Source of the DNA: Leadbetterella byssophila DSM 17132
GTDB lineage: Bacteria; Bacteroidota; Bacteroidia; Cytophagales; Spirosomataceae
Direction of reading: 5' to 3'
NCBI RefSeq assembly: GCF_000166395.1
Contig: NC_014655.1
Span: 868,001-932,000 of the forward strand
DNA length: 64,000 nt
This document shows positions 43,468-53,940 of this stretch, in pieces (position 1 is the stretch's first letter; every line of letters starts with the position of its first letter). The position numbers and the translations under genes were made by a program. The notes below the pieces were generated by a model. That model was not told the DNA's origin. It searched no databases and saw nothing but the letters and a program-made list of their open reading frames with translations.

Positions 43468-46400
43468 ATGTTAAAAACATTCATAGAAAGGCCGGTATTT
43501 TCATCGGTAATTTCTGTATTAATAGTTATACTGGGTATACTTGGTCTAGCAGTGCTGCCAGTTTCTCAGTATCCCGAAATCGCTCCACCAACGGTGCAAG
43601 TGATAGCCAACTATCCGGGAGCAAACGCACAGACTGTTCTTGAGAGCGTGATTGTTCCTATTGAAGAACAAATTAACGGTGTGGAAGGCATGGACTACAT
43701 TTCTTCTACCGCCTCTAATAACGGTTCTGCTACCATTCAGGTGATCTTTAAACAAGGTGTTGACCCGGACATTGCAACGGTAAACGTTCAAAACAGGGTA
43801 GCCAGAGCTACTCCTTTGTTGCCTGCAGAAGTAACCCGTTCAGGGGTAACTACCCAAAAGCAGCAAACCTCTGCCTTAATGTTCCTGTCCTATTATGCTA
43901 AATCGAAGGAATACGATGCTACCTATATTCAAAACTATTTGAATATTAATGTGATCCCAGTTCTTAAAAGGGTGAACGGGGTAGGTGATGCCACCGTTTT
44001 TGGTGCAAAGGTCTATTCCATGAGGGTATGGCTTGATCCCGTGAAGATGGCTACCTACGGATTAGTTCCAGCCCAAATCTCGGCGGCCATAAACGAACAA
44101 AGCTTAGAGGCTGCTGCTGGACAATTAGGAGAGAACGACGGAGCCTCTTTCCAATACGTCTTAAAGTATGGCGGTAAATACCGTACAGAAGAGCAGTACG
44201 AAAACATAGTAGTAAAGGCGCTACCTGGTGGACAAGTACTATATTTGAAAGATGTAGCCAAGATTGAACTAGGGTCTCAATCCTATTCCGGTAGCGGAGA
44301 GTTAAATGGACAGCCTGCCGTAACGATAGCCGTTTACCAAACTCCTGGATCAAATGCTCAGGAAATCAATAACAACCTGAAGATAGAACTTGAGAAGATC
44401 AAATCTCAACTTCCGGATGGAGTAGATTATATCATCAACTTTGATACTAACGAATTCTTAGATGCATCCATTTCCAAAGTGGTTCATACCTTAGTGGAAG
44501 CCTTTCTATTGGTATTCGCGGTAGTGTTTATCTTCTTACAGGATATTCGTTCTACCATAGTACCTCTTATAGCAGTACCCGTGTCTATTATTGGTACCTT
44601 CTTCTTCCTGACCTTGTTTGGTTTCTCTTTGAACCTCCTTACCTTATTCGCCTTAGTACTGGCTATTGGTATTGTGGTGGATGATGCCATTGTGGTAGTG
44701 GAAGCCATACATGCCAAGATGGAAAGTACCGGCTTGGATCCTAAATCTGCATCCATATCCGCGATGTCAGAGATTTCCACGGCAATCGTATCCATTACCT
44801 TGGTGATGGCAGCTGTATTTATCCCTGTGACCTTTATTACGGGTCCAACTGGCGTATTCTATAAACAGTTTGGTATAACGCTAATCGTATCCATCTTTAT
44901 TTCTGCTGTAAATGCCTTGACTTTGAGTCCGGCACTTTGTGCTTTGTTCTTAAAGAATCATGAGGGTGCTCATAGCAAAGGTATAGGTCAAAGATTCTTT
45001 GATGCCTTCAATACAGGCTTTGAAACCATGACCAAAAAGTACGCCAAATCTTTCAGCTTCCTGTTTAAACATAAATGGGTAACCGCTGTAATCTTGGCAA
45101 TATGTCTTGGTGGTGTTTTCTATGCTAACAAGACCATGCCTTCAGGATTTGTACCAAACGAAGACAGAGGCTTCCTTTTTGGTAACGTTGAACTTCCTGC
45201 CGGTGCATCTACTGACCGTGTGTATACACTTTTGAGTGATTTTGAGAAGAAAGCCATGCACATCAAAGGAATAAAGAATATCACCGCCATTACAGGTAAT
45301 AACTTTATTTCAGGTGCAGGAGCAAACCACGGTATGTTCTTGATTAAACTGGATGGATTTGCAGATAGAACTTCAGAGGAAACAGCTATTACGAGTATTA
45401 TCGGTCAATTATTTGGCTTAGCTAACTCCCAATTTAAAGATGCAAAGATGGCTTTCTTCCAGCCACCAAGTATCCCGGGTTTTGGTACTAATTCCGGTTT
45501 TGAATTAAAACTTTTGGATAAATCTGGTGGGGATTTGAGTAAATTAGATCAGGTTCAGCAGAACTTCCTTGCGGAGTTGATGAAGCGTCCGGAGATTCAA
45601 TATGCTCAGTCTGCATTGAATACTAATTTTGCCCAATACGAAATCAAATTAGATGTAGAGAGAGCAAAACGCTCAGGCGTTACGGTAAGCAGTATCTTGT
45701 CTGCTTTACAAGGGTACATTGGAGGTATCTACGCTGCAGATTTCGTGAGATTCGGTAAGCAATATCGTGTCATGATCCAGTCCTTACCGGAAGCTAGAAG
45801 GGATGAGGCCAGCTTGAACAGCATCTTCGTTTCTACTTCTACTGGACAAATGGCTCCTATCACTCAGTTTGTTCGTTTAGAAAGAGTGTACGGTCCTCAG
45901 TCCGTAAACCGCTTTAACCTCTTTACCTCTGCTAATATTTCCGGTGCCACAAAACCAGGCTTTTCTAGTGGTGATGCCATCAGAGCCATCAATGAAGTGG
46001 CTGCCGCCCAGTTGAACCAAGACTTTGCGGTAGACTTTACCGGATTAAGTAGAGAGGAAATCAAAGCAGGTTCGCAGACTGCATTGATCTTTGCACTTTG
46101 TGTGATCTTCGTGTACTTTATCTTATCTGCACAATACGAGAGTTATATACTTCCCCTATCTGTAATCTTGTCTTTACCAGCAGGTATTATGGGAGCCTAT
46201 ATTTCTCAGAAATTTGCGGGCTTGGAGAATAATATCTACTTCCAGATAGCACTGGTCATGCTGGTGGGACTTTTAGCGAAGAACGCCATCTTGATAGTGG
46301 AATTCGCCTTACAAAGAAGGCAACACGGTGAAACTATAGCTCAGGCAGCGATCAACGGGGCGATTTCTCGTCTACGTCCAATCCTGATGACCTCCTTTGC

Positions 46401-46608
46401 CTTTATCCTTGGTCTAATGCCATTGGTATTTGCCAAAGGGGTGGGCTATATAGGTAACCGTTCTGTGGGTACAGGAGCTGCCTTTGGCTTGCTTATAGGT
46501 ACCATTATTGGGGTGTTTATTATCCCTGTATTATTTGTGATCTTCCAAAGTTTACAGGAAAAAGTAAAACCCGTAAAATTTATTAATCCTAAGAATGATG
46601 AAATATAA
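43468..46608 (+). CDS. RND multidrug efflux permease (HAE1 family)
   Basis: The 1046-residue protein has the AcrB plan: 12 membrane helices and two large periplasmic loops. TM1 begins MLKTFIERPVFSSVISVLIV, proton-relay Asp residues lie in VLAIGIVVDDAIVVVEA, and the repeat of the second half is ALVMLVGLLAKNAILIVEFA. Drug/proton antiport from the periplasm or membrane is the expected role; the substrate is not known. The gene overlaps the next gene by 14 bp and follows the adaptor gene by 2 nt, so the three form one operon. Confidence 0.96.
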   Translation: MLKTFIERPVFSSVISVLIVILGILGLAVLPVSQYPEIAPPTVQVIANYPGANAQTVLESVIVPIEEQINGVEGMDYISSTASNNGSATIQVIFKQGVDPDIATVNVQNRVARATPLLPAEVTRSGVTTQKQQTSALMFLSYYAKSKEYDATYIQNYLNINVIPVLKRVNGVGDATVFGAKVYSMRVWLDPVKMATYGLVPAQISAAINEQSLEAAAGQLGENDGASFQYVLKYGGKYRTEEQYENIVVKALPGGQVLYLKDVAKIELGSQSYSGSGELNGQPAVTIAVYQTPGSNAQEINNNLKIELEKIKSQLPDGVDYIINFDTNEFLDASISKVVHTLVEAFLLVFAVVFIFLQDIRSTIVPLIAVPVSIIGTFFFLTLFGFSLNLLTLFALVLAIGIVVDDAIVVVEAIHAKMESTGLDPKSASISAMSEISTAIVSITLVMAAVFIPVTFITGPTGVFYKQFGITLIVSIFISAVNALTLSPALCALFLKNHEGAHSKGIGQRFFDAFNTGFETMTKKYAKSFSFLFKHKWVTAVILAICLGGVFYANKTMPSGFVPNEDRGFLFGNVELPAGASTDRVYTLLSDFEKKAMHIKGIKNITAITGNNFISGAGANHGMFLIKLDGFADRTSEETAITSIIGQLFGLANSQFKDAKMAFFQPPSIPGFGTNSGFELKLLDKSGGDLSKLDQVQQNFLAELMKRPEIQYAQSALNTNFAQYEIKLDVERAKRSGVTVSSILSALQGYIGGIYAADFVRFGKQYRVMIQSLPEARRDEASLNSIFVSTSTGQMAPITQFVRLERVYGPQSVNRFNLFTSANISGATKPGFSSGDAIRAINEVAAAQLNQDFAVDFTGLSREEIKAGSQTALIFALCVIFVYFILSAQYESYILPLSVILSLPAGIMGAYISQKFAGLENNIYFQIALVMLVGLLAKNAILIVEFALQRRQHGETIAQAAINGAISRLRPILMTSFAFILGLMPLVFAKGVGYIGNRSVGTGAAFGLLIGTIIGVFIIPVLFVIFQSLQEKVKPVKFINPKNDEI

Positions 46609-47983
46609 GTGGCTCATAGCATGTAGTATTTTGCTGCAATCCTGCTTTGTAGCAAAAGATTATAAAAGACCCGATATTAGCGTCGCAGATCAGTTCAAAG
46701 CAGAGCAAGTTAGTGCTGATAGCACTAGCTTAGCTTCCGTGTCCTGGAGGGAATTTTTCAAAGATGAAGTACTAGCTTCTTACATTGAAAAAGCTTTGGC
46801 ACACAACCTCGATATACGAACCGCTTTGCAAAACGTAAATATTGCTGAAGCATATATGAAACAAGGCAAAGCGGGCTATTTCCCTACATTTTCCATTGGT
46901 CCAAACTACACCTTCTCGCGGACTTCTGCCAACACTCAGTTTGGTAGAATCACCGGAAGTCAGACCTTAGGTCAATTTGACATTACAGGGAGCTTTGCCT
47001 GGGAAGCGGATATCTGGGGAAAGATTCGTAGCACGAAAAGAGGTTTTGTAGCAGATTACTTGAGAAGCATTAATGCACATCAAGCGGTTTCCACTCAGAT
47101 CATTGCTGCTGTGGCAAATGCCTATTTTCAATTGAGTGCATTGGATGAACAAAAACAAGTTCTTCTCGAAACCATTAGTAACAGGGAGGAAGGCGTGGAA
47201 ACCAATAAGTCTCTGAAAGTAGCCGGTATAGTCAGTGAAGTTGCTGTGAAGCAAAACGAGGCTTTACTTGTAAATGCTGAAGCATTACTGGTGGATACAG
47301 AAAATGCCATCAAACTGAATGAAAATATCCTGAGCCTGTTGATTGGAGAATCACCTAGAGCAACCGAGAGGGGGAAATTCAGTGATGCCTCTATCCAACA
47401 AATGGTTTATACCGGATTCCCGGTCCAGTTGCTGGAAAACAGACCCGATGTGAAGGCTGCTGAAATGGCATTGGTAAAAGCTTTTGAAAATGTTAATGTG
47501 GCGAGAAGCAACTTCTATCCTGCATTGAGAATCACAGCGAATACCGGATTCCAAAGTATTGATTTTCCAAAGCTTTTTGATCCGAAGTCCTTTTTTGTAA
47601 GTGCCGTAGCCGGATTAGCTCAGCCTGTGTATAACAAGAGGGCTATACGTACCCAGAAAGAAGTGGCTGACGCAAGTCAGGAGCAAGCGTATATTGCGTA
47701 TCAGAAGGCTTTAATCACAGCAAGTAAAGAGGTCTCAGATGCATTGTATAATTATACTGCCGCAGATAAAAAGATTTCTCTCAAAGAAAAGGAGTACCAA
47801 CTTTACGAAGAATCAGTAGAGTACTCTGAGGAATTATTGAAGAACGGTATGGCTAATTATTTGGAAGTAGTCACAGCTAAACAAAATGCTTTGAATACGA
47901 AACTAAGCATCATTACTACTCAATTACAAAAATACAATGCTACCGTTGAGCTCTATCGAGCCTTAGGCGGAGGATGGAAATAA
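46595..47983 (+). CDS. Outer-membrane efflux channel (TolC/NodT family)
   Basis: The 462-residue protein has a lipoprotein-type signal (ACSILLQSCFVAKDYKRPD) and the two OEP repeats (IRTALQNVNIAEAYMKQGKA, and later NVNVARSNFYPALRITANTG), ending in LYRALGGGWK. It forms the trimeric channel of the tripartite pump. Its start overlaps the permease end by 14 bp in another frame. A rho-independent terminator follows at 47988-48014. Confidence 0.95.
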   Translation: MMKYKWLIACSILLQSCFVAKDYKRPDISVADQFKAEQVSADSTSLASVSWREFFKDEVLASYIEKALAHNLDIRTALQNVNIAEAYMKQGKAGYFPTFSIGPNYTFSRTSANTQFGRITGSQTLGQFDITGSFAWEADIWGKIRSTKRGFVADYLRSINAHQAVSTQIIAAVANAYFQLSALDEQKQVLLETISNREEGVETNKSLKVAGIVSEVAVKQNEALLVNAEALLVDTENAIKLNENILSLLIGESPRATERGKFSDASIQQMVYTGFPVQLLENRPDVKAAEMALVKAFENVNVARSNFYPALRITANTGFQSIDFPKLFDPKSFFVSAVAGLAQPVYNKRAIRTQKEVADASQEQAYIAYQKALITASKEVSDALYNYTAADKKISLKEKEYQLYEESVEYSEELLKNGMANYLEVVTAKQNALNTKLSIITTQLQKYNATVELYRALGGGWK

Positions 47984-47987
47984 GGAG

Positions 47988-48014
47988 AAGGGAGCCTTAG
48001 TGCTCCCTTTTTTT
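47988..48014 (+). terminator. Terminator of the RND operon
   Basis: AGGGAGC (47989-47995) pairs with GCTCCCT (48002-48008) around CTTAGT, followed by a run of T to 48014. Confidence 0.85.
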
Positions 48015-48069
48015 GAACCAATTCAACCCCATTTGATGTATATTCATTAGAATATAATCAATCATACCC

Positions 48070-49053
48070 ATGCGAATCATAGTTTCGCCTTCTGATAACG
48101 CGTATTTCAATATAGCATCTGAAGAATTCTTATTGGATTCATATCCTGATGCCGAGATTTTTCTTCTTTATATCAATGCTCCCTCCATCATTGTAGGGAA
48201 ATATCAAAACACCCTTTCAGAAATCAATCTTCCGGTAGTGGAAGAGAAGGGAATTAAGGTAGTAAGAAGATTAACGGGAGGGGGAGCCGTTTATCACGAT
48301 ACAGGAAATCTCAATTTCTCGTTCCATTCAAAGAACACCTCCGGAGAGTTTATGGATTTTTCTCGCTTTACAGAGCCGGTATTGCACTTATTGGTAGAAA
48401 AAGGGGTTCCGGCTAAACTAGAAGGAAGGAATGATCTCCTTGTAGATGGAATGAAATTCTCAGGAAATGCTAAGTTGGTACGAAAAAACAAGGTGATTCA
48501 CCATGGAACCCTATTGATCCATTCGGAAATGCAGATCCTGGCAGATGCTTTGAAAGTAAATCCTCTCAAATTCGTAGATAAGGCTATAAAATCTGTAAGA
48601 AAAAGAGTAACTAATCTGGCTCCCTATTTTGCGGATGGAGTGAGTACAGAGGATTTCAGAACCTGGCTAATAGAACAAGTTCAAAAGGAAAATCCTGATT
48701 CCTACATCCAGCCTTTCAGCGATGAGGAGATCGAAAAAATAAATGCACTTGCCAACCAGAAATATAGTACCTGGGAATGGAACTTCGGCTTTTCGCCGGA
48801 TTATAATTTTAGTAAAGCGATAAAGATTCCTGCCGGTTTTATAGAGGTACACCTGGATGTAAGTAACGGTATCATTCAGGACGCAAAAATCTTTGGAGAC
48901 TTTTTTGCACAGGCTCCCATTGAGGAGATAGAAAACTTACTTAAGAATAAAAAACATGAGATTGAAGAACTGAGACTTGTTCTATCCAAAATTAATTTGC
49001 AACTTTACTTCGGTGCTGCCAGCGTTGAAGAATTGCTGGAAGTATTCAAATGA
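48070..49053 (+). CDS. lplA: Lipoate-protein ligase A
   Basis: The 327-residue protein has the LplA catalytic domain. RRLTGGGAVYHDTGNLNFSF (lipoyl-AMP binding) is followed by the conserved Lys in KFSGNAKLVRKNKVIHHGTLL. A C-terminal accessory domain (about 250-327) is present. It activates lipoate with ATP and attaches it to E2 or GcvH proteins. It is monocistronic, with a shared terminator against the convergent metH. Confidence 0.93.
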   Translation: MRIIVSPSDNAYFNIASEEFLLDSYPDAEIFLLYINAPSIIVGKYQNTLSEINLPVVEEKGIKVVRRLTGGGAVYHDTGNLNFSFHSKNTSGEFMDFSRFTEPVLHLLVEKGVPAKLEGRNDLLVDGMKFSGNAKLVRKNKVIHHGTLLIHSEMQILADALKVNPLKFVDKAIKSVRKRVTNLAPYFADGVSTEDFRTWLIEQVQKENPDSYIQPFSDEEIEKINALANQKYSTWEWNFGFSPDYNFSKAIKIPAGFIEVHLDVSNGIIQDAKIFGDFFAQAPIEEIENLLKNKKHEIEELRLVLSKINLQLYFGAASVEELLEVFK

Positions 49054-49104
49054 GGGAATAAGGTAACTTATTTCGCGAATTAACTAAATAACAATTTGAA
49101 GAAT

Positions 49105-49128
49105 AAAGGTAGCTCTAGGGCTACCTTT
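49105..49128. terminator. Bidirectional terminator between lplA and metH
   Basis: AAAGGTAGC (49105-49113) and GCTACCTTT (49120-49128) form a perfect 9-bp stem around TCTAGG. The metH stop codon (49127-49129) overlaps the stem. T-rich or A-rich flanks on both sides suit both directions, though the tails are short. Confidence 0.65.
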
Positions 49129-52100
49129 AGAAATTGAGAACCGGACTCAGCCATTTTTCTGCTTCTTCCAAGCTTATTCCTTTGGCCTTTACATAGAATT
49201 CTAATTGATCTTTTTCAATTTTTCCAAGTCCAAAATACTTTGCATCAGGGTGAGAATAATAGAATCCAGAAACCGCAGACGCAGGCCACATGGCTAAACT
49301 CTCTGTCAGATGTAGTCCTATCTGATTTTCTACATCAAGAAGATTAAAGATCTCCTTTTTAGCTAAATGATCCGGACATGCAGGATAACCCGGCGCAGGT
49401 CTGATACCTACATACTTTTCTTTGATCAGGTCTTCGTTTGTAAGAGATTCTTGGTGTTGATATCCCCAAAGTTCCTTTCTGACTTTCTCATGCAAAAGTT
49501 CCGTGAAAGCTTCCGCGAAACGATCAGCTAGTACTTTCACCATTATAGCATTATAATCGTCAAAGGATACCTCGTATTTCTTTGCTAAGTCCTCAGCTCC
49601 AAATATTCCTACGGCAAAAGTTCCAAAATAATCTATCTTCCCGCTCTCCACAGGTGCTATGAAATCAGCTAAAGAAAGGTTAGGAATACCCGCACCTTTT
49701 TTACCTTGTTGCCTTAATTGAGGAAGAGTGGCCAGGACGGTCTCTTTATCTACATGAGTATGACAGTCACAGTTGCCTTCTTTCCACCCGTACACCACTT
49801 GTACATCGTGATCCTGAGTATTTGTAGGATAAAATCCTACTACAGCTCTTGCGTCAAATGATCTGTTTTCTATGATCTGTTGTAGCATTACTTGAGCATC
49901 AGCAAAAAGCTTCTGCGCTGTAGAACCTACTTTCTCATCTTCTAAAATCCGGGGATAATGACCATGTAAATCCCAGCTTTGGAAGAATGGGGTCCAGTCT
50001 ATATACTGAGAAATCTCTCTTAAGCTATAGTTTCTATACGTCTTTGTACCTCTTAAACTAGGAACCTTTATTTCATAGTTATTCCAGTCAAGAGGTAATT
50101 TGTTCTTTCTAGCCTCTTCTAGTGAAATATAATGCTTGATGCCTTGTCTTTTCTGATAATCGTCCCTGAATAAAGCATAATCTGCTTTAGTTTTCTTGAC
50201 AAAATCTTCTCTCAGATCCTTACTCAATAGATTACTCACTACCGGTACGGATTTTGAGGCATCCAATACATGAATTACAGGGCCATTAAATACAGGATCA
50301 ATCTTTACAGCAGTATGCGCCCTTGAAGTGGTAGCACCGCCAATGAGCAAGGGCATATCTGTCATATCTCTCTTCTGCATTTCCTTAGCTACATACACCA
50401 TTTCATCGAGACTTGGGGTAATTAATCCACTGAGACCTATGGCATCCACTTGGTGTTTCTGAGCTTCTTCGAGAATCTTTTCTGCTGGCACCATAACGCC
50501 TAAGTCAATGATCTCATAGTTATTACATGCCAAAACCACACCAACTATATTCTTTCCGATATCATGGACATCTCCTTTCACGGTAGCCATTAAGACCTTG
50601 CCATTGTTTTGTTGGGTATTCCCAGATTTCAGCTTTTCCTCTTCCAAGTAGGGTAGAAGGTAGGCTACTGCCTTTTTCATTACCCTGGCTGATTTCACTA
50701 CTTGAGGCAAGAACATCTTTCCGGAACCAAAAAGATCGCCAACTACATTCATTCCATCCATCAGTGGTCCTTCAATCACCTGAAGTGGGGTAGGGTATTG
50801 ATGTCTTATTTCCTCGATATCTTCATCTATAAATTCAACTATGCCTTTTACTAAAGCATGTTCAATTCGTTTATTTACTGGAAGTGTTCTCCATTCTTGA
50901 ATGGCCTTATCTTCCGCCTTTCCTTCACCTTTTAAAGATTCCGCTAATTCTAGAAGAACCTCTGTAGCATCATCTGTACGGTTCAACAACACGTCTTCAA
51001 CCGCTTTTAGTAAATCTGCAGGAATATCATCATAAACTTCCAGCATACTTGGATTTACTATACCCATATCCATTCCGGCTTTTCTGCCGTGATATAGGAA
51101 CGCCGAATGGATGGCTTCTCTTACGCGGTCATTGCCCCTGAAAGAAAAGGATACGTTACTCACCCCACCACTCACATGTACAAGCGGTAGATTCTCTCTA
51201 ACCCATTTAGTGGCTTCAAAGAAAGATAAAGCATTGATTCTATGCTCTTCTATTCCTGTAGCCACAGGGAATATGTTCAAGTCAAAGATGATGTCTTGAG
51301 GGGGAAAGCCCAACTGATTGACCAGGATATCGTAAGATCGCTTTGAAATCTCTATTCTTCTTTCCGTAGTGTCAGCCTGACCTTGTTCATCAAAAGCCAT
51401 CACCACTACAGCAGCACCGTATTTAAGTATAGTAGATGCTTGTCGCTTAAACTCCTCTTCCCCTGCCTTCAGTGAAATGGAATTTACTATCCCTTTTCCT
51501 TGAATACACTTCAGTCCGGCTTCTATGATCTCCCATTTAGATGAGTCTATCATTACCGGAATCCTTGAAATCTCAGGCTCCGCAGCCATTAGGTTCAGGA
51601 AGGTGGTCATGGCTTCCACACCATCTAACATACCCTCATCCATGTTAACATCAATGACATTTGCTCCACCCTCTACTTGATCCTGAGCCACGCTAAGCGC
51701 TTCATCAAATTTTCTACTCTTGATCAGGCGTAAGAACTTCTTGGAACCGGTAACGTTTGTTCTTTCTCCTACATTTACAAAACCTAATTCAGGAGTTAAT
51801 GTTAAAGGCTCTAGCCCGCTTAATCTCAAAAGAGGCTCCGGTTCCGAAGGTACTCTTGGTTTATAGTTCTTTGCTAATTCCGCAAAAGCACGGATATGTT
51901 CAGGAGTAGTTCCGCAACATCCTCCCAAAATATTCACATAGCCTTCCTCCAAAAATTCTCTGACTTGCTCTGCCATGTATGCAGGAGTTTCATCATACTG
52001 ACCCATTTCATTTGGAAGACCTGCGTTAGGATATACACTGACATAGCAGTTGGCCACTCTGCTTAATTCTGCTAAATAGGGCTTCATAGCTTTTGCTCCT

Positions 52101-52843
52101 AAGGCGCAGTTTAAGCCTATAGATAGGAGACCCGCGTGAGAAACCGAGTTATAAAATGCTTCGGAAGTTTGACCGGTAAGGGTTCTACCTGATTGGTCGG
52201 TTATAGTACCCGAAACCATAAGAGGCCTATCAAAATCAGGATCTACTGCCTTTTTTTCTTCTATGATGCTCTTAGCTGCGTAGAGTGCAGCTTTACAGTT
52301 CAGCGTATCCGTAACCGTTTCAATTAATAGTGCATCTACACCACCCTCTATTAAAGCGCGGATTTGGGTAGAAAAGGCATCCACTAACTGGTCAAAGGTA
52401 ATTGCTCTAAAACCCGGATTATTCACATCAGGTGACAGGGAAGCCATTTTGGTGGTGGGACCCATTGAACCTACTACAAACCTTGGTTTTTCTGGTGTCG
52501 AATAAGCATCAGCCGCTTGGCGAGCAATCTTAGCCCCTTCATAGTTGATTTCATAAACTAAATCAGCCATGTGATAGTCATCCTGCGCCACCCAGGTACC
52601 GCTGAAGGTATTGGTTTCTATGATATCTGCGCCTGCATCTAAATATTCCTTATGTATAGCTAAGATGACATCTGGTCTAGTGATGGACAAGAGGTCATTG
52701 TTCCCCTTTACGTCATGAGGGAAATCTTTGAATCTTTCTCCTCGATAATCTGCATCACTGAGTTTGTAGCGTTGGATCATGGTTCCCATGGCCCCATCTA
52801 AAACTAAAATTCTATCTCGTAATGCCTGCCTTAATCGTGTCAT
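49127..52843 (-). CDS. metH: Cobalamin-dependent methionine synthase
   Basis: The 1238-residue protein has all four modules. The homocysteine domain (1-330) has zinc Cys in GLNCALGAK and [11 protein letters not shown]. The pterin domain (about 345-610) has [14 protein letters not shown]. The cobalamin-binding cap and B12 domain (about 640-880) have H760 in [13 protein letters not shown], the cobalt ligand. The SAM reactivation domain (about 895-1230) is present. It methylates homocysteine using methyl-THF. The promoter (TACATTTG, 52871-52878) is upstream, and the gene is divergent from an AsnC/Lrp regulator. I see no B12 riboswitch in the 137-bp gap. Confidence 0.97.
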   Translation of the reverse strand: MTRLRQALRDRILVLDGAMGTMIQRYKLSDADYRGERFKDFPHDVKGNNDLLSITRPDVILAIHKEYLDAGADIIETNTFSGTWVAQDDYHMADLVYEINYEGAKIARQAADAYSTPEKPRFVVGSMGPTTKMASLSPDVNNPGFRAITFDQLVDAFSTQIRALIEGGVDALLIETVTDTLNCKAALYAAKSIIEEKKAVDPDFDRPLMVSGTITDQSGRTLTGQTSEAFYNSVSHAGLLSIGLNCALGAKAMKPYLAELSRVANCYVSVYPNAGLPNEMGQYDETPAYMAEQVREFLEEGYVNILGGCCGTTPEHIRAFAELAKNYKPRVPSEPEPLLRLSGLEPLTLTPELGFVNVGERTNVTGSKKFLRLIKSRKFDEALSVAQDQVEGGANVIDVNMDEGMLDGVEAMTTFLNLMAAEPEISRIPVMIDSSKWEIIEAGLKCIQGKGIVNSISLKAGEEEFKRQASTILKYGAAVVVMAFDEQGQADTTERRIEISKRSYDILVNQLGFPPQDIIFDLNIFPVATGIEEHRINALSFFEATKWVRENLPLVHVSGGVSNVSFSFRGNDRVREAIHSAFLYHGRKAGMDMGIVNPSMLEVYDDIPADLLKAVEDVLLNRTDDATEVLLELAESLKGEGKAEDKAIQEWRTLPVNKRIEHALVKGIVEFIDEDIEEIRHQYPTPLQVIEGPLMDGMNVVGDLFGSGKMFLPQVVKSARVMKKAVAYLLPYLEEEKLKSGNTQQNNGKVLMATVKGDVHDIGKNIVGVVLACNNYEIIDLGVMVPAEKILEEAQKHQVDAIGLSGLITPSLDEMVYVAKEMQKRDMTDMPLLIGGATTSRAHTAVKIDPVFNGPVIHVLDASKSVPVVSNLLSKDLREDFVKKTKADYALFRDDYQKRQGIKHYISLEEARKNKLPLDWNNYEIKVPSLRGTKTYRNYSLREISQYIDWTPFFQSWDLHGHYPRILEDEKVGSTAQKLFADAQVMLQQIIENRSFDARAVVGFYPTNTQDHDVQVVYGWKEGNCDCHTHVDKETVLATLPQLRQQGKKGAGIPNLSLADFIAPVESGKIDYFGTFAVGIFGAEDLAKKYEVSFDDYNAIMVKVLADRFAEAFTELLHEKVRKELWGYQHQESLTNEDLIKEKYVGIRPAPGYPACPDHLAKKEIFNLLDVENQIGLHLTESLAMWPASAVSGFYYSHPDAKYFGLGKIEKDQLEFYVKAKGISLEEAEKWLSPVLNF

Positions 52844-52870
52844 AAATGAATTCCTGGTTCAAATTGCTTC

Positions 52871-52878
52871 CAAATGTA
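52871..52878 (-). promoter_or_regulatory. -7 box of metH
   Basis: TACATTTG on the minus strand matches TAnnTTTG exactly, 27 nt before the metH ATG. Confidence 0.6.
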
Positions 52879-52916
52879 GGAATAAAAGATAAAAACATAA
52901 GTACATTCGGAAAAAT

Positions 52917-52933
52917 ATAGATATTTTATCTAT
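52917..52933. promoter_or_regulatory. AT-rich dyad between metH and the AsnC/Lrp gene
   Basis: ATAGATA (52917-52923) and TATCTAT (52927-52933) are perfect inverted copies around TTT. It is centrally placed in the divergent region and could be an operator for the adjacent regulator. Confidence 0.4.
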
Positions 52934-52952
52934 CAAATAACTTACTTTTTTA

Positions 52953-52960
52953 TATTTTTG
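52953..52960 (+). promoter_or_regulatory. -7 box of the AsnC/Lrp gene
   Basis: TATTTTTG matches TAnnTTTG exactly, ending 20 nt before the ATG at 52981. Confidence 0.6.
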
Positions 52961-52967
52961 TCTTCCA

Positions 52968-52979
52968 ATCTACGTAGAT
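52968..52979. promoter_or_regulatory. 12-bp palindrome in the AsnC/Lrp leader
   Basis: ATCTACGTAGAT is a perfect palindrome ending one base before the start codon. It could be an autoregulatory operator for the encoded AsnC/Lrp protein. Confidence 0.4.
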
Positions 52980-52980
52980 C

Positions 52981-53448
52981 ATGATTAAATTAGACGACAC
53001 CGACAAAGAGATCCTTCGCCATTTACAACAAGATGCTAAACTTACCACCAAGGAATTAGCGGGAAGATTGAATCTCTCTGCTACTCCCGTGTATGAGCGT
53101 GTAAGGAGATTGGAAAACGAGGGCGTCATTAAAAAATATGTGGCTATAGTAGACAGGGAAAAGATTGGCAAAGACCTAATGGTACTTTGTAACATACGTT
53201 TGAAAGAACATGCTAAGGAGGCTGGCGCAAGGTTTGTCAATTCTATAGTTGAAATGCCGGAAGTAATGGAATGCTTGAATATATCCGGAGACTATGATTT
53301 TTTAATCAAAGTGGTAGTATCTGACATGCGGGAATACCAGTCCTTTATAATGAACAAATTAGCCTCGCTAGAGAATATAGGATCCACTCAGTCTATCTTC
53401 GTCATGGGGGAAATAAAAAATGATACTGCCTACGAACCACGTTCATGA
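52981..53448 (+). CDS. AsnC/Lrp family transcriptional regulator
   Basis: The 155-residue protein has the N-terminal helix-turn-helix (ILRHLQQDAKLTTKELAGRL and LSATPVYERVRRLENEGVI) and the C-terminal RAM/ACT-like effector domain (about 65-150; GDYDFLIKVVVSDMREYQSF). Lrp-type proteins sense amino acids, and this one is divergent from metH, which suggests methionine- or amino acid-linked control. Two palindromes lie in the shared upstream region. The ATG at 52981 is the only start consistent with the HTH. Confidence 0.93.
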   Translation: MIKLDDTDKEILRHLQQDAKLTTKELAGRLNLSATPVYERVRRLENEGVIKKYVAIVDREKIGKDLMVLCNIRLKEHAKEAGARFVNSIVEMPEVMECLNISGDYDFLIKVVVSDMREYQSFIMNKLASLENIGSTQSIFVMGEIKNDTAYEPRS

Positions 53449-53483
53449 ACTAAATCATATAAACGTGTGTTTGAAAATATAAG

Positions 53484-53891
53484 ATGAAAAAAGTAAGAAG
53501 AATAATAGCACTTGTAATGGCACTTACCGTCTTGGTAAGTTCTCATTCTTTTGCATATTATGAACACTTATGCACCATCACACAAATCAAAAAAGTATCC
53601 TTCGAACCTGAATCCTGCTACGGAAAATTAAGCGTTAGTGAGGTTCATGAAGTACCTAGCTTCAAAAAGGGTACATGTTGTGAAATCTCATTTAAGGTCA
53701 ATAAAGGACACACTGCTATTCAAAGCAGCTTCAACCTAATGCCTTTTGTAGCTGTAGAAATGCAGCTGCCAGAGTTTCAATTCCTGTGTCCAACCTTAAT
53801 TCCTGAGAAAAGCGAGGTCTTGGCTTCCAGTAATTCCTCGCCTCCAAGTTCTGTCCCTCTATTTATTAAGTACCGCAAACTCATACTTTGA
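53484..53891 (+). CDS. Small secreted protein, HYC_CC_PP-like
   Basis: The 135-residue protein has a signal peptide (MKKVRRIIALVMALTVLVSS). HLC, a later Cys, CC (GTCCEISF) and a C-terminal PP (NSSPPSSVPLFI) follow in the order of the Bacteroidota family named HYC_CC_PP, which occurs next to metal-related TonB receptors. This fits the next genes (TonB receptor, HMA protein). A metal-binding role for the Cys/His residues is inferred. It is 49 bp upstream of the receptor gene and likely the first gene of the operon. Confidence 0.65.
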   Translation: MKKVRRIIALVMALTVLVSSHSFAYYEHLCTITQIKKVSFEPESCYGKLSVSEVHEVPSFKKGTCCEISFKVNKGHTAIQSSFNLMPFVAVEMQLPEFQFLCPTLIPEKSEVLASSNSSPPSSVPLFIKYRKLIL

Positions 53892-53940
53892 GATTTGGAT
53901 AAAAAAAACATTGCATTTTTTTATCTAAAATCTTTATTGT

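Noticed and set aside
52844-52980. Cobalamin riboswitch upstream of metH
   Set aside because: The gap is only 137 bp and shared with a divergent gene. I could not find a B12-box-like core or the expected helices. The region holds only two short dyads and two -7 boxes.
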